DNA of 40,273 nucleotides from Muribaculaceae bacterium (GTDB lineage: Bacteria > Bacteroidota > Bacteroidia > Bacteroidales > Muribaculaceae). The stretch is taken from positions 1-40,273 of the forward strand of contig JAFZHD010000033.1 in NCBI GenBank assembly GCA_017555085.1, given 5' to 3'. Under the pieces are notes generated by a model. That model saw nothing but the letters and a program-made list of their open reading frames with translations. It ran no database searches and was not told the origin of the DNA. Position numbers and translations under genes: made by a program. Positions 26,744 through 36,337 of this stretch are shown here, in pieces; position 1 is the stretch's first letter, and the number at the start of each line of letters is the position of its first letter.

Positions 26744-29572
26744 ATGAAAAGAACATTCCGTTTATTAGCATTGCTCGTGGTGGCAATGATGATTGCTCCG
26801 GTTGTTGCGAAGGCTCAACAAATGCCTCCCGTGCCGGTTGACCAAAATGTTGTGATAGGCACATTGCCCAACGGCTTGACCTATTACATTCGCCACAATG
26901 AATATCCCAAAGGACAGGCCGATTTCTATATCGCACAAAAAGTCGGCTCTATGCAAGAAGAAGAAAACCAACGCGGTCTTGCTCACTTCCTTGAACACAT
27001 GTGCTTTAACGGCACAAAGAATTTCCCCGGCAACCAAGTTGTAAGTTGGTTGGAAAGCGTGGGTGTTAAGTTTGGCCAAAACCTCAATGCCTACACTTCA
27101 ATGGAAGAAACTGTGTATAACATTTCAAATGTTCCCACTGAGCGCGAGTCGGTTCAAGACTCATGTTTGTTGATTCTCCATGACTGGGCATGCGACTTGT
27201 TGCTTGAAGATGAGGAGATTGACAAAGAACGCGAAGTTATTCACCAAGAATGGCGTCGCTCAATGCAGGGCCAAATGCGCATTCTCGAAAATCTCTTGCC
27301 CGTAATGTTCCCCGACAGCAAGTATGGCACCCGTTTGCCCATCGGTACAATGGAGGTGATTGATAATTTCCCCTATTCAGCGCTTCGCGACTACTACAAA
27401 TCATGGTATCGTCCCGACCAACAAGGTATTATCGTTGTGGGTGACATTGATGTAAAACGCATCGAAAGCAAAATCGTTGAATTGTTCTCACACATCGAGA
27501 TGCCTGCCGATGTTCCCGCTCGCGAATATCTCCCTGTTGCCGACAACCAAGGCACTATCTATGCTATCGGTAAAGACAAGGAGCAAACACAATGTGTGAT
27601 GCAACTTTTCTTCAAAACCGAAACAATGCCCGACTCGTTGAAAAACTCGGTTGAGTATTATCTCCAAGACTATGTTGTGAACATGATTACCTCGATGCTC
27701 GATGCCCGTTTCAACGAAATGGCTACTGACCCCAACAGTCCGTTTGCTTATGCTGGTGCCGGTTATGGCAGCATGTTTGGTATCACCAAAACAAAAGATG
27801 CGTTGACTTTCATGGGTCTTGCCAAAGGCACCGACATCAAGCCTGTGCTTGAAGCTGTTTATCGCGAAGCGTTGCGCGCACAACGCGGCGGCTTCACTGC
27901 AACCGAATATGCTCGTGCTCGTAGCGAATATCTTTCTCGCCTTGAAAAGAGTTACAACGAACGCGGCAAACGCGAAAACGGCTCTTATGTGCACGAACTC
28001 GTTCGCAACTTTGTTGACGGCGAACCTATGCCCGGCATTGAGTGGGAATACTCTCTCATGAGCATGCTTGTAAATCAAATTCCTGTTGAAGCCATCAACA
28101 TGGCATATAGCCAATTGGTGACTGCCGATAATCGTGTTATGCTTGTGATGACTCCCGATAAGGAAGAGTACAGTTTCCCCACCGAAGCCGAACTCGATGC
28201 TGTTGTCAAGGCTGTTGAAGCCGAAGACATCGCCGCTTATGTTGACAATGTGAAGAGCGAACCTCTTGTGGCTAATCTTCCTGTTCCCGGTGCTGTTGTT
28301 GCCGAAAAGCAAAACGCTCAATGGGGTGCAACCGAATGGACTCTCTCAAACGGTGCAAAAGTGATTGTTAAGCCCACAACATTCAAAGACGACGAAATTC
28401 GCTTTGAGGCTGTTGCCAAGGGTGGTACATCACAATTTGACGATAAGATGGCTGCAAGCCTCCGCTTTATGCCCTATGTTCTTGGTCAATATGGTCTTGG
28501 CTCTTACACTTACACAGACCTCCAAAAATACATGGCAGGTAAGCAAGCTTCGGTATCGCCCTCATTTGACGACTATACACGCGTGCTCAACGGCTCGGCT
28601 ACTACAAAAGACCTCACTACTTTGATGGAACTCATTTACATGACATTTACCGATGTTCAAGTAACTGAAAGCGAGTTTACTTCAATTCAAAACATGTATT
28701 CGGGCGCATTGCGCAACCAAGAGGCTAATCCTCAATACATCTTCCAAAAGAGTTTGGCAAAAGCATTGCACAGCAACCCCCGTCAACAGGCTATCGATGT
28801 GGCTACAATCATGGCTGCCGACCGCAAGCAAATTCTTGACATGACACACAAGATGCTTGCCAATGCTGCTGACTACACATTTGTATTCGTGGGTAATGTT
28901 GACCTCGAAACATTCCGTTCACTCGTTGAACAATACATCGCTACACTTCCCGCAAACGCCAAAAAAGCGGTTAAGAGCGTGAAATTGCGCAAAGACTTGG
29001 CTATGGCTGACGGCAAGAAAACCGACACATTCACAACCAAGATGGAAACACCCCAAACATGGGCTGCAATCATCGCATTTGGCAACTTGCCTTACACATC
29101 AAAAGATGCTAAATTGGCATCAATCGCAGGTCAAATTCTCAGCGCACGCCTCGTGGCAACAGTTCGCGAAAAAGAGGGTGCTGTTTATTCAATTGGCGCA
29201 CAAGGTTACATGAGCCGCATCGCTAACGAAAATGTTGTCATGCAGTCAATATTCCCCATGAAGCCCGAATTGAAAGACAAAGTTCTCGGCATGATTGAAG
29301 GCGAATTTAATGATATGACACAAAATATCACAACCGAAGAACTCAACAAGGTGAAAGAGTTTATGGTTAAATCGCAAATCGAGGCTCTCGAAAAGAACGG
29401 CTCTTGGATGTCGGCTATCGCATCAGCACAGTTGAACGGTGTAGATGCATTCACCAATGCAGTTGAAGAATTGCAATCGGTAACCGAAGCCGATGTTGCC
29501 GACTTTATGAAACGCCTCATGGCACAGGGTAACTATCGCGTTGTTATCCTCGACCCCGAAGCAGCAGAATAA
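26744..29572 (+). CDS. Secreted M16 family zinc protease (pitrilysin-like, two-domain)
   Basis: A 942-residue periplasmic zinc metalloprotease. The signal peptide (1-24) ends in VVAKAQ. The first M16 domain carries the inverted zinc motif HFLEH at 81-85 (H81, E84, H85), with the third ligand in DKEREVIHQEW (probably E162). R/Y-type substrate motifs occur in the second, inactive half, for example EKEGAVYSIGAQG at about residue 808. It thus has active and inactive halves of about 450 residues each, as in the PqqL/pitrilysin group. No operon partner is visible: 127 bp of leader precede it and a terminator follows. Substrates are unknown; Bacteroidetes encode several such proteases for peptide processing. 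Confidence 0.93.
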   Translation: MKRTFRLLALLVVAMMIAPVVAKAQQMPPVPVDQNVVIGTLPNGLTYYIRHNEYPKGQADFYIAQKVGSMQEEENQRGLAHFLEHMCFNGTKNFPGNQVVSWLESVGVKFGQNLNAYTSMEETVYNISNVPTERESVQDSCLLILHDWACDLLLEDEEIDKEREVIHQEWRRSMQGQMRILENLLPVMFPDSKYGTRLPIGTMEVIDNFPYSALRDYYKSWYRPDQQGIIVVGDIDVKRIESKIVELFSHIEMPADVPAREYLPVADNQGTIYAIGKDKEQTQCVMQLFFKTETMPDSLKNSVEYYLQDYVVNMITSMLDARFNEMATDPNSPFAYAGAGYGSMFGITKTKDALTFMGLAKGTDIKPVLEAVYREALRAQRGGFTATEYARARSEYLSRLEKSYNERGKRENGSYVHELVRNFVDGEPMPGIEWEYSLMSMLVNQIPVEAINMAYSQLVTADNRVMLVMTPDKEEYSFPTEAELDAVVKAVEAEDIAAYVDNVKSEPLVANLPVPGAVVAEKQNAQWGATEWTLSNGAKVIVKPTTFKDDEIRFEAVAKGGTSQFDDKMAASLRFMPYVLGQYGLGSYTYTDLQKYMAGKQASVSPSFDDYTRVLNGSATTKDLTTLMELIYMTFTDVQVTESEFTSIQNMYSGALRNQEANPQYIFQKSLAKALHSNPRQQAIDVATIMAADRKQILDMTHKMLANAADYTFVFVGNVDLETFRSLVEQYIATLPANAKKAVKSVKLRKDLAMADGKKTDTFTTKMETPQTWAAIIAFGNLPYTSKDAKLASIAGQILSARLVATVREKEGAVYSIGAQGYMSRIANENVVMQSIFPMKPELKDKVLGMIEGEFNDMTQNITTEELNKVKEFMVKSQIEALEKNGSWMSAIASAQLNGVDAFTNAVEELQSVTEADVADFMKRLMAQGNYRVVILDPEAAE

Positions 29573-29591
29573 TCTGTAACAGACTGAAATA

Positions 29592-29629
29592 AAACAGGGC
29601 GACCCACAGCAGGGCCGCCTTGTTTGCGT
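29592..29629 (+). terminator. Probable terminator of the M16 protease gene
   Basis: 10-bp stem AAACAGGGCG / CGCCTTGTTT (29592-29601 with 29616-29625, one G-U). The U tract is weak (TTGTTTGCGTTT). Confidence 0.6.
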
Positions 29630-29696
29630 TTATGGGCTATTCTTTGCTGGCGTACATGTCGGCTGCTTTTGGGAAATTTTTATCAGCGATAAGTAT

Positions 29697-29725
29697 TTTG
29701 TATCAAAAAAAAAATTATACCTTTG
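29697..29725 (+). promoter_or_regulatory. Promoter of the B12 operon
   Basis: TTTG (29697-29700), 17 nt, TACCTTTG (29718-29725). Transcription would start near 29732, just at the riboswitch 5' edge. Confidence 0.75.
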
Positions 29726-29731
29726 TCGGCG

Positions 29732-29915
29732 TATTGGTGCGGATACCCGCTCGGGGTCACTCCGCTTAATAGGGAATCAGGTGCAAATCCTGGACAGTCC
29801 CGCTGCTGTGAGTTTCACAATGCATCGCGACATTCTTAAAGCCACTGAGACAAGAGCATCTTGGGAAGGCAGTCGTTGATGGAAACAAGTCAGAAGACCT
29901 GCCATACGATATAAT
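29732..29915 (+). promoter_or_regulatory. Cobalamin riboswitch
   Basis: Adenosyl- or aquocobalamin-sensing leader. Recognisable landmarks in order are GGTGC near the 5' end, the GGGAATCAGGTGCAAATCCTGGACAG region (29772 onward) with CCCGCTGCTGTGA, the AAAGCCACTGAGAC segment (29837-29850), and the B12 box AGTCAGAAGACCTGCC (29888-29903). It precedes a BtuB-type receptor gene, the expected target. About 150 nt of further leader (29916-30066) contains alternative hairpins that may be the expression platform. The 3' boundary is approximate. Confidence 0.95.
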
Positions 29916-30066
29916 TATTTCAATAGCTTACGAGGAATGAGCATTGGAAAGTCAGGACAATTATAGCGTACTGTCTTCTTTTTTGACTCCACGAGGAACC
30001 CCCGGCTTATAGTCAGTAGACCCCTCTGCCATTTTTCTAAGTTATTTTACTTAATAACACGAAACA
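29916..30066 (+). promoter_or_regulatory. Post-aptamer leader / candidate expression platform
   Basis: Non-coding. Contains a hairpin AGTCAGGACA (29950-29959) with TGTCT (29972-29976) and TGACT (29984-29988), a possible competing pair TACTG (29969-29973) with CAGTA (30014-30018), and a 6-bp hairpin GTTATT/AATAAC (30041-30058) just upstream of the btuB ATG. No terminator U tract follows the stems, so control at translation is the more likely mode. Inference. Confidence 0.45.
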
Positions 30067-32064
30067 ATGGCAAAGGCAAAGAACCATCATCTCGCATTAC
30101 TCATTGCTTGCATGGCATTTACTCACAGCGCCATGTCACAGTCGCGTCTTGACTCTATTCAACGGCTCCCCGAAGTTGTTGTTAAAGCACAATCTTACAA
30201 AGAGGTTATTCCTGCCCAAACACTCAAGGGCATAGAACTTGAAGCGCTGCGCTCGCATAGTGTGGCCGATGCCTTGCGCTATTTCTCGGGCGTACAGTTA
30301 AAAGACTACGGTGGCGTGGGCGGCATCAAAACCGTAAATATCCGTTCAATGGGCACAAACCACATGGGCGTTTACTACAACGGTATTGAACTTGGCAATG
30401 CCCAAAACGGACAAGTGGACTTGGGCAAATACTCGCTCGAAAACATTGAAGCCGTATCGCTTTATAACGGTCAAAAAAGCGAGATTTTCCAATCGGCACG
30501 CGAATTTGGTTCGGCAGGGTCAATCTATCTGACCACTCGCTACCCCAAGTTCAAGAACGGCGAAAACTGCCATTTGAGAGCTGGGTTGAAAGTCGGTTCG
30601 TTTGATGTGTTTAATCCTTCAATAACATTTGACTACAAGGTTAGCCCAACGGTAAGTTTGAGTTTCAATTCTGAATGGATGAATGCTTCGGGCAAATACA
30701 AATTTCGCTATCGTCGTGTAACTCCGTCGGGCGAGTTGGCCTATGACACTACTGCTGTGCGACAAAACGGCGACATTGATGCGATGCGTCTTGAAGGCGG
30801 TTTGCACGGCTTTATTCCCAACGGCAAGTGGAAAGTGTATTTATATCATTACAGTTCGGAGCGCGGCATTCCCGGAGCAATCGTCAATAATGTGTGGCGA
30901 CGCGGCGAGAGACTTTGGGACCGCAATTCGTTTGCCCAAGGAATGTTTGAATATGACGTCAACAGCAAACTCAGCACAAAAGTCAACGCAAAATATGCCT
31001 TTGACTACACCCGATATGTCAACAACGACGACAAACTCATTCATGTCGACAACATCTACAAGCAGCGAGAAGCATATCTATCATGGGCCAACAAATATAG
31101 TATTTTCCGTAATTGGGAATTATCGGCCGCATACGACTTTCAATGGAACGGTCTCTCGGAATATATGAATGTTGACCGCACCACCCATTGGCTATCACTA
31201 GCTACCGCCTTATCACTCGGCGACTGCTTCAAGTTGCAAGCATCGGGGCTAATGACTTATGTCAACGAAGAACAGCGCGACCGCGATTCGGCACCCGACA
31301 AAATCAAGTTCACTCCTGGTGTGTTTTTGTCATACAAACCATTTAGCCGACACAACTTTGTGGCTCGCGCATTTTACAAGCAAAGTTATCGCATGCCCAC
31401 ATTCAACGACCTTTATTACACCGACATGGGTAACGCCTATCTCAAACCCGAAACCGCTACCCAATATAACTTGGGCATATTATATGACATTGAGCGAAAC
31501 CATCATTGGTTCAAATTTTTCAAAATAGGTGCCGATGTTTACTACAACGACATTGACGACAAGATTGTCGCATATCCCAAAGGTCAGCAATTCCGATGGA
31601 CCATGCTCAATCTCGGCAAAGTGGAAATCAAGGGTATTGATGCCCAAATAGGCACAACATTTGGCCTTCCCTACACAATTGACCTCACTACTAAACTGCA
31701 ATATACCTATCAAGAGGCTATCGATGTCACAAATCCTGCCGACAACTACTACCGCCACCAAATTCCCTACATTCCGTGGCATAGCGGGTCGGCTATCGTG
31801 ATGCTCGATTGGAAAGGATGGCATCTAAATTATAGTTTCATCTACACCGGCGAGCGATACAACCAACAAGAAAACATCAGATATAACCACACGCAGCCAT
31901 GGTACACAAGCGATATATCGCTTATGAAAGATTTCAAAATCGGCAAAGTCAATCTCAAAGCCACTGCCGAGGTCAACAACATCTTCTCGCAAGACTATGA
32001 TGTGATTATCAACTATCCCATGCCCAAACGCAACTACCGTTTTGGCATAGTTGTCGAACTTTAA
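30067..32064 (+). CDS. btuB: TonB-dependent receptor, BtuB-type (cobamide import)
   Basis: An outer-membrane receptor expected to import vitamin B12 or other cobamides using TonB energy. The signal peptide (1-25) ends at MSQ and is followed by a TonB-box-like LPEVVVKA (about 33-40). The plug domain spans roughly 40-160 with GVGGIKTVNIRSMGTNHMGV and the YYNGIELG motif. The remainder is a 22-strand barrel of alternating aromatic residues ending in YRFGIVVEL. It lacks the N-terminal carboxypeptidase-like domain of SusC receptors, as expected of BtuB. The length (665) is normal. The cobalamin riboswitch directly upstream and the BtuG-like gene 11 bp downstream support the substrate. Confidence 0.92.
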   Translation: MAKAKNHHLALLIACMAFTHSAMSQSRLDSIQRLPEVVVKAQSYKEVIPAQTLKGIELEALRSHSVADALRYFSGVQLKDYGGVGGIKTVNIRSMGTNHMGVYYNGIELGNAQNGQVDLGKYSLENIEAVSLYNGQKSEIFQSAREFGSAGSIYLTTRYPKFKNGENCHLRAGLKVGSFDVFNPSITFDYKVSPTVSLSFNSEWMNASGKYKFRYRRVTPSGELAYDTTAVRQNGDIDAMRLEGGLHGFIPNGKWKVYLYHYSSERGIPGAIVNNVWRRGERLWDRNSFAQGMFEYDVNSKLSTKVNAKYAFDYTRYVNNDDKLIHVDNIYKQREAYLSWANKYSIFRNWELSAAYDFQWNGLSEYMNVDRTTHWLSLATALSLGDCFKLQASGLMTYVNEEQRDRDSAPDKIKFTPGVFLSYKPFSRHNFVARAFYKQSYRMPTFNDLYYTDMGNAYLKPETATQYNLGILYDIERNHHWFKFFKIGADVYYNDIDDKIVAYPKGQQFRWTMLNLGKVEIKGIDAQIGTTFGLPYTIDLTTKLQYTYQEAIDVTNPADNYYRHQIPYIPWHSGSAIVMLDWKGWHLNYSFIYTGERYNQQENIRYNHTQPWYTSDISLMKDFKIGKVNLKATAEVNNIFSQDYDVIINYPMPKRNYRFGIVVEL

Positions 32065-32075
32065 CGCATCGCCTC

Positions 32076-33233
32076 ATGAAAAAACTATTGATATTCATTG
32101 TGTTAGGTTGCATTATAGGCGTCATTACCGCATGCCGTGAAGACGAGTTGGTTGTACCCACCGAATATGACCTTCTGCCGTTTGACTGCAACACAAAAGT
32201 CAACCCCATCGGCCTATATGTGCTCAACGAGGGCAACATGGGGAGCAATAAAGCATCTATTGATTTTGTCGATTTCAAAAACGCTTACTATGTTCGCAAC
32301 ATGTATGCCGAGCGTAACCCCACAATCATCAAAGAATTGGGCGATGTGGGCAACGACATTCAGATTTATGGCAGTAAAATATATGCCGTTATCAACTGCT
32401 CACACAAAGTTGAGGTTATGGATGCACACACATTAGTGCGCATCGGACAGATTGATATTCCCAACTGCCGCTACATCAAGTTTGACAAAGGCAATGCCTA
32501 TGTATCGGCCTATGTAGGCCCTGTTGCTATCGACCCTGATGCCCAACTTGGCGCTGTTTACCGCGTTGACACTGCTTCACTTGCCATTACCGGCAAATGC
32601 ACCGTCGGCTACCAACCCGACGAACTTGAAATCATGGGTGAATACATCTATGTTGCCAATTCGGGGGGCTACCGCGTTCCCAAATATGACTACACGGTCT
32701 CGGTAGTGGAGATGTATGGCATGACACAGGTCGAAAAAATTCCCGTGGGCATAAACTTGCATCGCATCAGAGCCGATAAATATGGCAAACTGTGGGTAAC
32801 ATCACGTGGCAACTACGGCTCGGTTCGTTCCAAAATGTTTGTACTCGAAAAAGAAAGCCGATTCTCGCGCAAAATGGTAGTTACCGACACTCTCGACATT
32901 CCATGCTCTGAAATGTGCATTCAGGGCGATTCGCTATATTTTTACAGCGTGGAATGGAACAACCAAGAGGAGTGCAACAACATTACATACGGCATTATTG
33001 ATGTGCGCACACGCCAACTCATTTCAGACCATTTCATTACCGACGGGACTGAAAAAGACATCGAAATTCCTTATGGCATCAATGTTCACCCTGTCACCGG
33101 CGACATCTATGTGACCGATGCCAAAAACTATGTTTCGAGCGGAGCATTGCACTGTTACACACGAGAAGGAGTAAAAAAATGGAGTGTCAGAACCGGAGAT
33201 ATTCCGGCCCACATGGTATTTCTATACAAATAA
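32076..33233 (+). CDS. btuG: BtuG-like surface beta-propeller lipoprotein
   Basis: In Bacteroides, BtuG is a surface lipoprotein beta-propeller that binds B12 with extreme affinity and hands it to BtuB. This 385-residue protein has a lipoprotein signal (ITAC, lipidated C20). The following REDE is acidic, as in Bacteroidetes surface-export signals. The mature protein begins with the NEGNMGSNKASIDFVD segment of YncE/DUF5074-type propellers (about residue 48 on) and continues in repeated blades with patterns such as KIYAVINCSHKVEVMDA and YIYVANSGG. It ends with NVHPVTGDIYVTDAKNY. It lies between btuB and a second lipoprotein gene (gaps 11 and 9 bp), all behind the riboswitch. The gene name is inferred from family and context; B12 binding is not proven by sequence. 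Confidence 0.82.
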   Translation: MKKLLIFIVLGCIIGVITACREDELVVPTEYDLLPFDCNTKVNPIGLYVLNEGNMGSNKASIDFVDFKNAYYVRNMYAERNPTIIKELGDVGNDIQIYGSKIYAVINCSHKVEVMDAHTLVRIGQIDIPNCRYIKFDKGNAYVSAYVGPVAIDPDAQLGAVYRVDTASLAITGKCTVGYQPDELEIMGEYIYVANSGGYRVPKYDYTVSVVEMYGMTQVEKIPVGINLHRIRADKYGKLWVTSRGNYGSVRSKMFVLEKESRFSRKMVVTDTLDIPCSEMCIQGDSLYFYSVEWNNQEECNNITYGIIDVRTRQLISDHFITDGTEKDIEIPYGINVHPVTGDIYVTDAKNYVSSGALHCYTREGVKKWSVRTGDIPAHMVFLYK

Positions 33234-33242
33234 AAACCGCTT

Positions 33243-34472
33243 ATGAAAATTATCACCCCACTTATAGGCATTACATTGTTGGCATCGGCACTCACATCGT
33301 GCGAGCCACAAATCGAGATGGTCAGTTTGGGCATCGATGGCGAGTATGCAATTGAGCGAATGAAAATGTTGCATCTTCACCCCGAATATCCCGGCGAGGC
33401 CTACCAATGGTCAATGAAAGACATCCATGGCAACGACTCGGTAATCTCGACTCAACGTGACCTTTTTTTCATCAAAAAAGACCCTGGAACATTTACCGTT
33501 AAACTCAACATTATTGACGACACCGACCCCGTTGAGCACATAATAAAAATTGTTGTGTGGCAAGAAGATGTGGCATATAGCCGCTACATCACCAAGGTAC
33601 ACGAATACCGCCCCGCGCCCGGCCAATTTGTCAATATGCTGCCTAAATATGAAAAAGGCGACACCGAGCAATCAATGCTCAAAAAAGTGGAAGAATGCAT
33701 TTCGGACAAAAACGATGTATTGATTTCGCTGGGCGGTTATGGCGGATATGTGACATTTGCCTTTGACCATAGCGTGGTTAATGTTCCCGGCCAAATGGAT
33801 TTCAAAATTCTCGGCAACTCATTTTATGCGGCAGCCAACCCCAACCCGTCGGCCCCCGACTCGGGCGGAAGTGCCGAGCCAGGCATTGTGATGGTTGTCA
33901 TCGACACCAACGGCAACGGCAAGCCCGATGACCAATGGTATGAATTGGCGGGTAGCGAGTATTACAAACCCGAAACTTTGCACAATTACAATATCACATA
34001 TTATCGTACCCCGAGCGACCACATCGCAACCCCCATTCCTCAAACGCCCATTACCGACTCGTCATATATCCTATGGCAAGCCAACGACAACACCTCAGGC
34101 TATGTCGAAAAAAACTCTTATCACACCCAAGACTATTTCCCCAAATGGTTAGACGACAGTGAAATGACTTTTACAGGCAGCCGATTGGCGCCTAATGCCG
34201 TTGACGAAAGCGGAGTCGGAAGTTACTATGTGCTGTATACCTATGATTGGGGGTATGCCGACAACCACCCCAACGAGGTTGATGACAAAAGTTGCTTTAA
34301 CATTGATTGGGCTGTTGACAACAACGGCAATAGCGTAAAACTTGACGGCATTGATTTTATCAGAGTTTACACCGGCGTAAATCAGTCGTGTGGTTGGCTT
34401 GGCGAGACCTCAACCGAGATTTGCCGTGCCGAAGACTTGCACATTTCGCTCAATTATCTGCCTAACCCTTAA
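33243..34472 (+). CDS. Lipoprotein with PKD-like domain and B12-locus module (BtuH candidate)
   Basis: A 409-residue lipoprotein (LTSC, lipidated C20). Residues about 25-112 look like a PKD-type Ig domain (GEAYQWSMKDIHGNDSVIS then PGTFTVKLNIID). Residues 121-409 form a separate module, starting EYRPAPGQF, with GGYGGYVTFAFDHS (164-177), GNSFYAA (191-197), the DTNGNGKPDD loop at 221-230 immediately followed by QWYELAGSEYY, and a C-terminal DWAVDNNGNSVKLDGIDFIR region ending with WLGETSTEI. The same module recurs in the giant gene downstream. Published work describes a second class of B12-binding surface lipoproteins (BtuH) beside BtuB/BtuG in Bacteroidetes. Position and lipid anchor fit, but I cannot confirm the family match here. 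Confidence 0.8.
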   Translation: MKIITPLIGITLLASALTSCEPQIEMVSLGIDGEYAIERMKMLHLHPEYPGEAYQWSMKDIHGNDSVISTQRDLFFIKKDPGTFTVKLNIIDDTDPVEHIIKIVVWQEDVAYSRYITKVHEYRPAPGQFVNMLPKYEKGDTEQSMLKKVEECISDKNDVLISLGGYGGYVTFAFDHSVVNVPGQMDFKILGNSFYAAANPNPSAPDSGGSAEPGIVMVVIDTNGNGKPDDQWYELAGSEYYKPETLHNYNITYYRTPSDHIATPIPQTPITDSSYILWQANDNTSGYVEKNSYHTQDYFPKWLDDSEMTFTGSRLAPNAVDESGVGSYYVLYTYDWGYADNHPNEVDDKSCFNIDWAVDNNGNSVKLDGIDFIRVYTGVNQSCGWLGETSTEICRAEDLHISLNYLPNP

Positions 34473-34500
34473 CTCAAAAACAATATAACTCAACCTTAAT

Positions 34501-36336
34501 ATGACAAACAAAGTTATTACAGCCCTAACCGGCTTGCTCATTGCATCGTTCCCGATGCAAACTATGGCCCAAAACTATACCGACGGAGCATTCGTGCTAA
34601 ACGAAGATTGGTATGGTCACAACAACAGTACACTCAACTTTTGGAATCCAAAGGCAGGTACAATCGACTACCTCATCATGCAAATGGCCAACAATTATCA
34701 GTATTCTCTTGGCTGTACCTCGCAGTATGGCCAACTTTACGGTGATTTTCTCGTGATATCGGCCAAACAAGATAAAGACCCGGGAGAAGGCGGAGATATG
34801 CTTTCGGGCCGCATAGCCATTTTGAATAAAAAAACACTCAAACCCGTCGGGGACGAGATACACCCTCTTATTTCGGTTAACGAAAACGGTAAATCTGACG
34901 CTGATGGCAGAGGCGTTTGCTTTGTTGACAATAAAAAGTTTTATGTAGGCACGTCAAATGGTATATATGTGTTCAAGTGGGACGAACAAGGCAAAATCTT
35001 TGTTTGGGATTCGGAAAAGCCCATTCTCGGAACTGAAAACAATCTTATTACAGGCGATGAAATCAGCAATGCCGACGGTCAGGGGCCTCTTTACCATAAT
35101 CAGGTCGGCACAATGCTTCGCACCCAAGATTATGTCTTTGCCATTAAACAAGACTTGGGAGTGCTCGTCATCGATCCGCAAACCGACGAAATTACAAAAA
35201 TTATCGAAGGCTGTTACTCTACCATGGTGCAAAGCAAAGACGGCAATATATGGGTAGGTGTAAACTATCAGGAGGAAGGCCGCGAAAGCAATCTTAATTA
35301 TCCGTATGGTTGGAACGGAAACGCATGGAACGGCTCACAACTTATGTGCATTGACCAGTATAGCCTTGAAACTAAAAAAGTACGTTTAGACACGGGCGGT
35401 GTTCCACAATCATGGTATGCATGGACTGCCGGCTCTTTAACAGCAAGTAATACCGAAAATGCTCTTTACTTTGTTTATACCGACCCAAGCCTTGGGCAAA
35501 TTAATTGGTTTAGAAACAGCGTGTTGTATCGTTTTGATATTGATGCCATCAATTGGGATAACATTGATTTGACATTCCCCGACGAAGCCTATGCCGAAGG
35601 TGCTTGCGAGGAAATATATGACAGTTCTTTTGACGAATTGTATTTTTATGGCGGTGCTTTGCAATGCAACCCCATAGACGGTAATATATATGCCGCACTT
35701 TATGTCGGCGAAAACATAGCTACACAAGAATGGATTTATGCAATCATATCTCCCGATGGCGAAATGATTCAATATCAAACTCCCATTAAACGCTATTGGT
35801 ATCCTGCAATGTTTATCTTCCCCGACAACGAAGCTCCTGTTGTCAAAGGCCTTGAAGATATCACTATTGCCGATAAAAATTCTGTAACTGTCACTCTTGC
35901 CGACAAAGTTAGCGACAAAGATTCTAACAATGCAGCTATTATCAAAAGCATCAGCAACATACATAACGAATCTATCGTAAAAGCCGAAATCACCAAAGGC
36001 GATTTAGTGCTTACTCCATTGAATAAAGGCAACACCGCGGTTGAAATAGCTTTTAACTCTAATGGTAAAGTGGTAACCAAGAGCATTAATGTATCGGTTA
36101 CTGCAGATGTTAATTCGGTTGAAATGACCGACATTAAGCGAGCAAATGTTTTTGCAGTTGCAGGCAATATCATGACCACAGGCATTGGCACTCCTCAACA
36201 GGTTGAAGTATACAATGCTCAAGGCGCGCTCATTAAATCGACTGTTGTTAACAATGGCGAACAAATCATCGGTCTAGCCAAAGGCAACCTATATATCGTA
36301 AAAATTTCAAACCAATCTTATAAAATCGTTTTGTAA
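34501..36336 (+). CDS. Secreted beta-propeller protein with Ig-like and C-terminal sorting-like domain
   Basis: A 611-residue exported protein. The signal peptide (1-24, ends TMAQ) has no lipobox. Residues about 28-440 form a DUF5074/YncE-like propeller (start GAFVLNEDWYGHNNSTLNFW, parallel to the BtuG start), with blade motifs such as KFYVGTSNGIYVFKW and DYVFAIKQDLGVLVIDP. A linker NEAPVVKG (443-450) leads to an Ig-like domain (about 450-535). The last 70 residues (VEVYNAQGALIKS then GLAKGNLYIVKI and a YKIVL end) resemble T9SS type A C-terminal domains or the Bacteroidales DUF6383 domain, but lack the PNP motif. It starts 28 bp after the lipoprotein gene and 1 bp before the giant gene. It is likely a second cobamide- or surface-binding protein of the operon, but binding is unproven. 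Confidence 0.82.
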   Translation: MTNKVITALTGLLIASFPMQTMAQNYTDGAFVLNEDWYGHNNSTLNFWNPKAGTIDYLIMQMANNYQYSLGCTSQYGQLYGDFLVISAKQDKDPGEGGDMLSGRIAILNKKTLKPVGDEIHPLISVNENGKSDADGRGVCFVDNKKFYVGTSNGIYVFKWDEQGKIFVWDSEKPILGTENNLITGDEISNADGQGPLYHNQVGTMLRTQDYVFAIKQDLGVLVIDPQTDEITKIIEGCYSTMVQSKDGNIWVGVNYQEEGRESNLNYPYGWNGNAWNGSQLMCIDQYSLETKKVRLDTGGVPQSWYAWTAGSLTASNTENALYFVYTDPSLGQINWFRNSVLYRFDIDAINWDNIDLTFPDEAYAEGACEEIYDSSFDELYFYGGALQCNPIDGNIYAALYVGENIATQEWIYAIISPDGEMIQYQTPIKRYWYPAMFIFPDNEAPVVKGLEDITIADKNSVTVTLADKVSDKDSNNAAIIKSISNIHNESIVKAEITKGDLVLTPLNKGNTAVEIAFNSNGKVVTKSINVSVTADVNSVEMTDIKRANVFAVAGNIMTTGIGTPQQVEVYNAQGALIKSTVVNNGEQIIGLAKGNLYIVKISNQSYKIVL

Positions 36337-36337
36337 C

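Noticed and set aside
27488..28321. 277-codon open frame on the minus strand
   Set aside because: Lies entirely inside the M16 protease gene in antisense; it has no independent promoter or family motif and the plus-strand protein shows full catalytic motifs.
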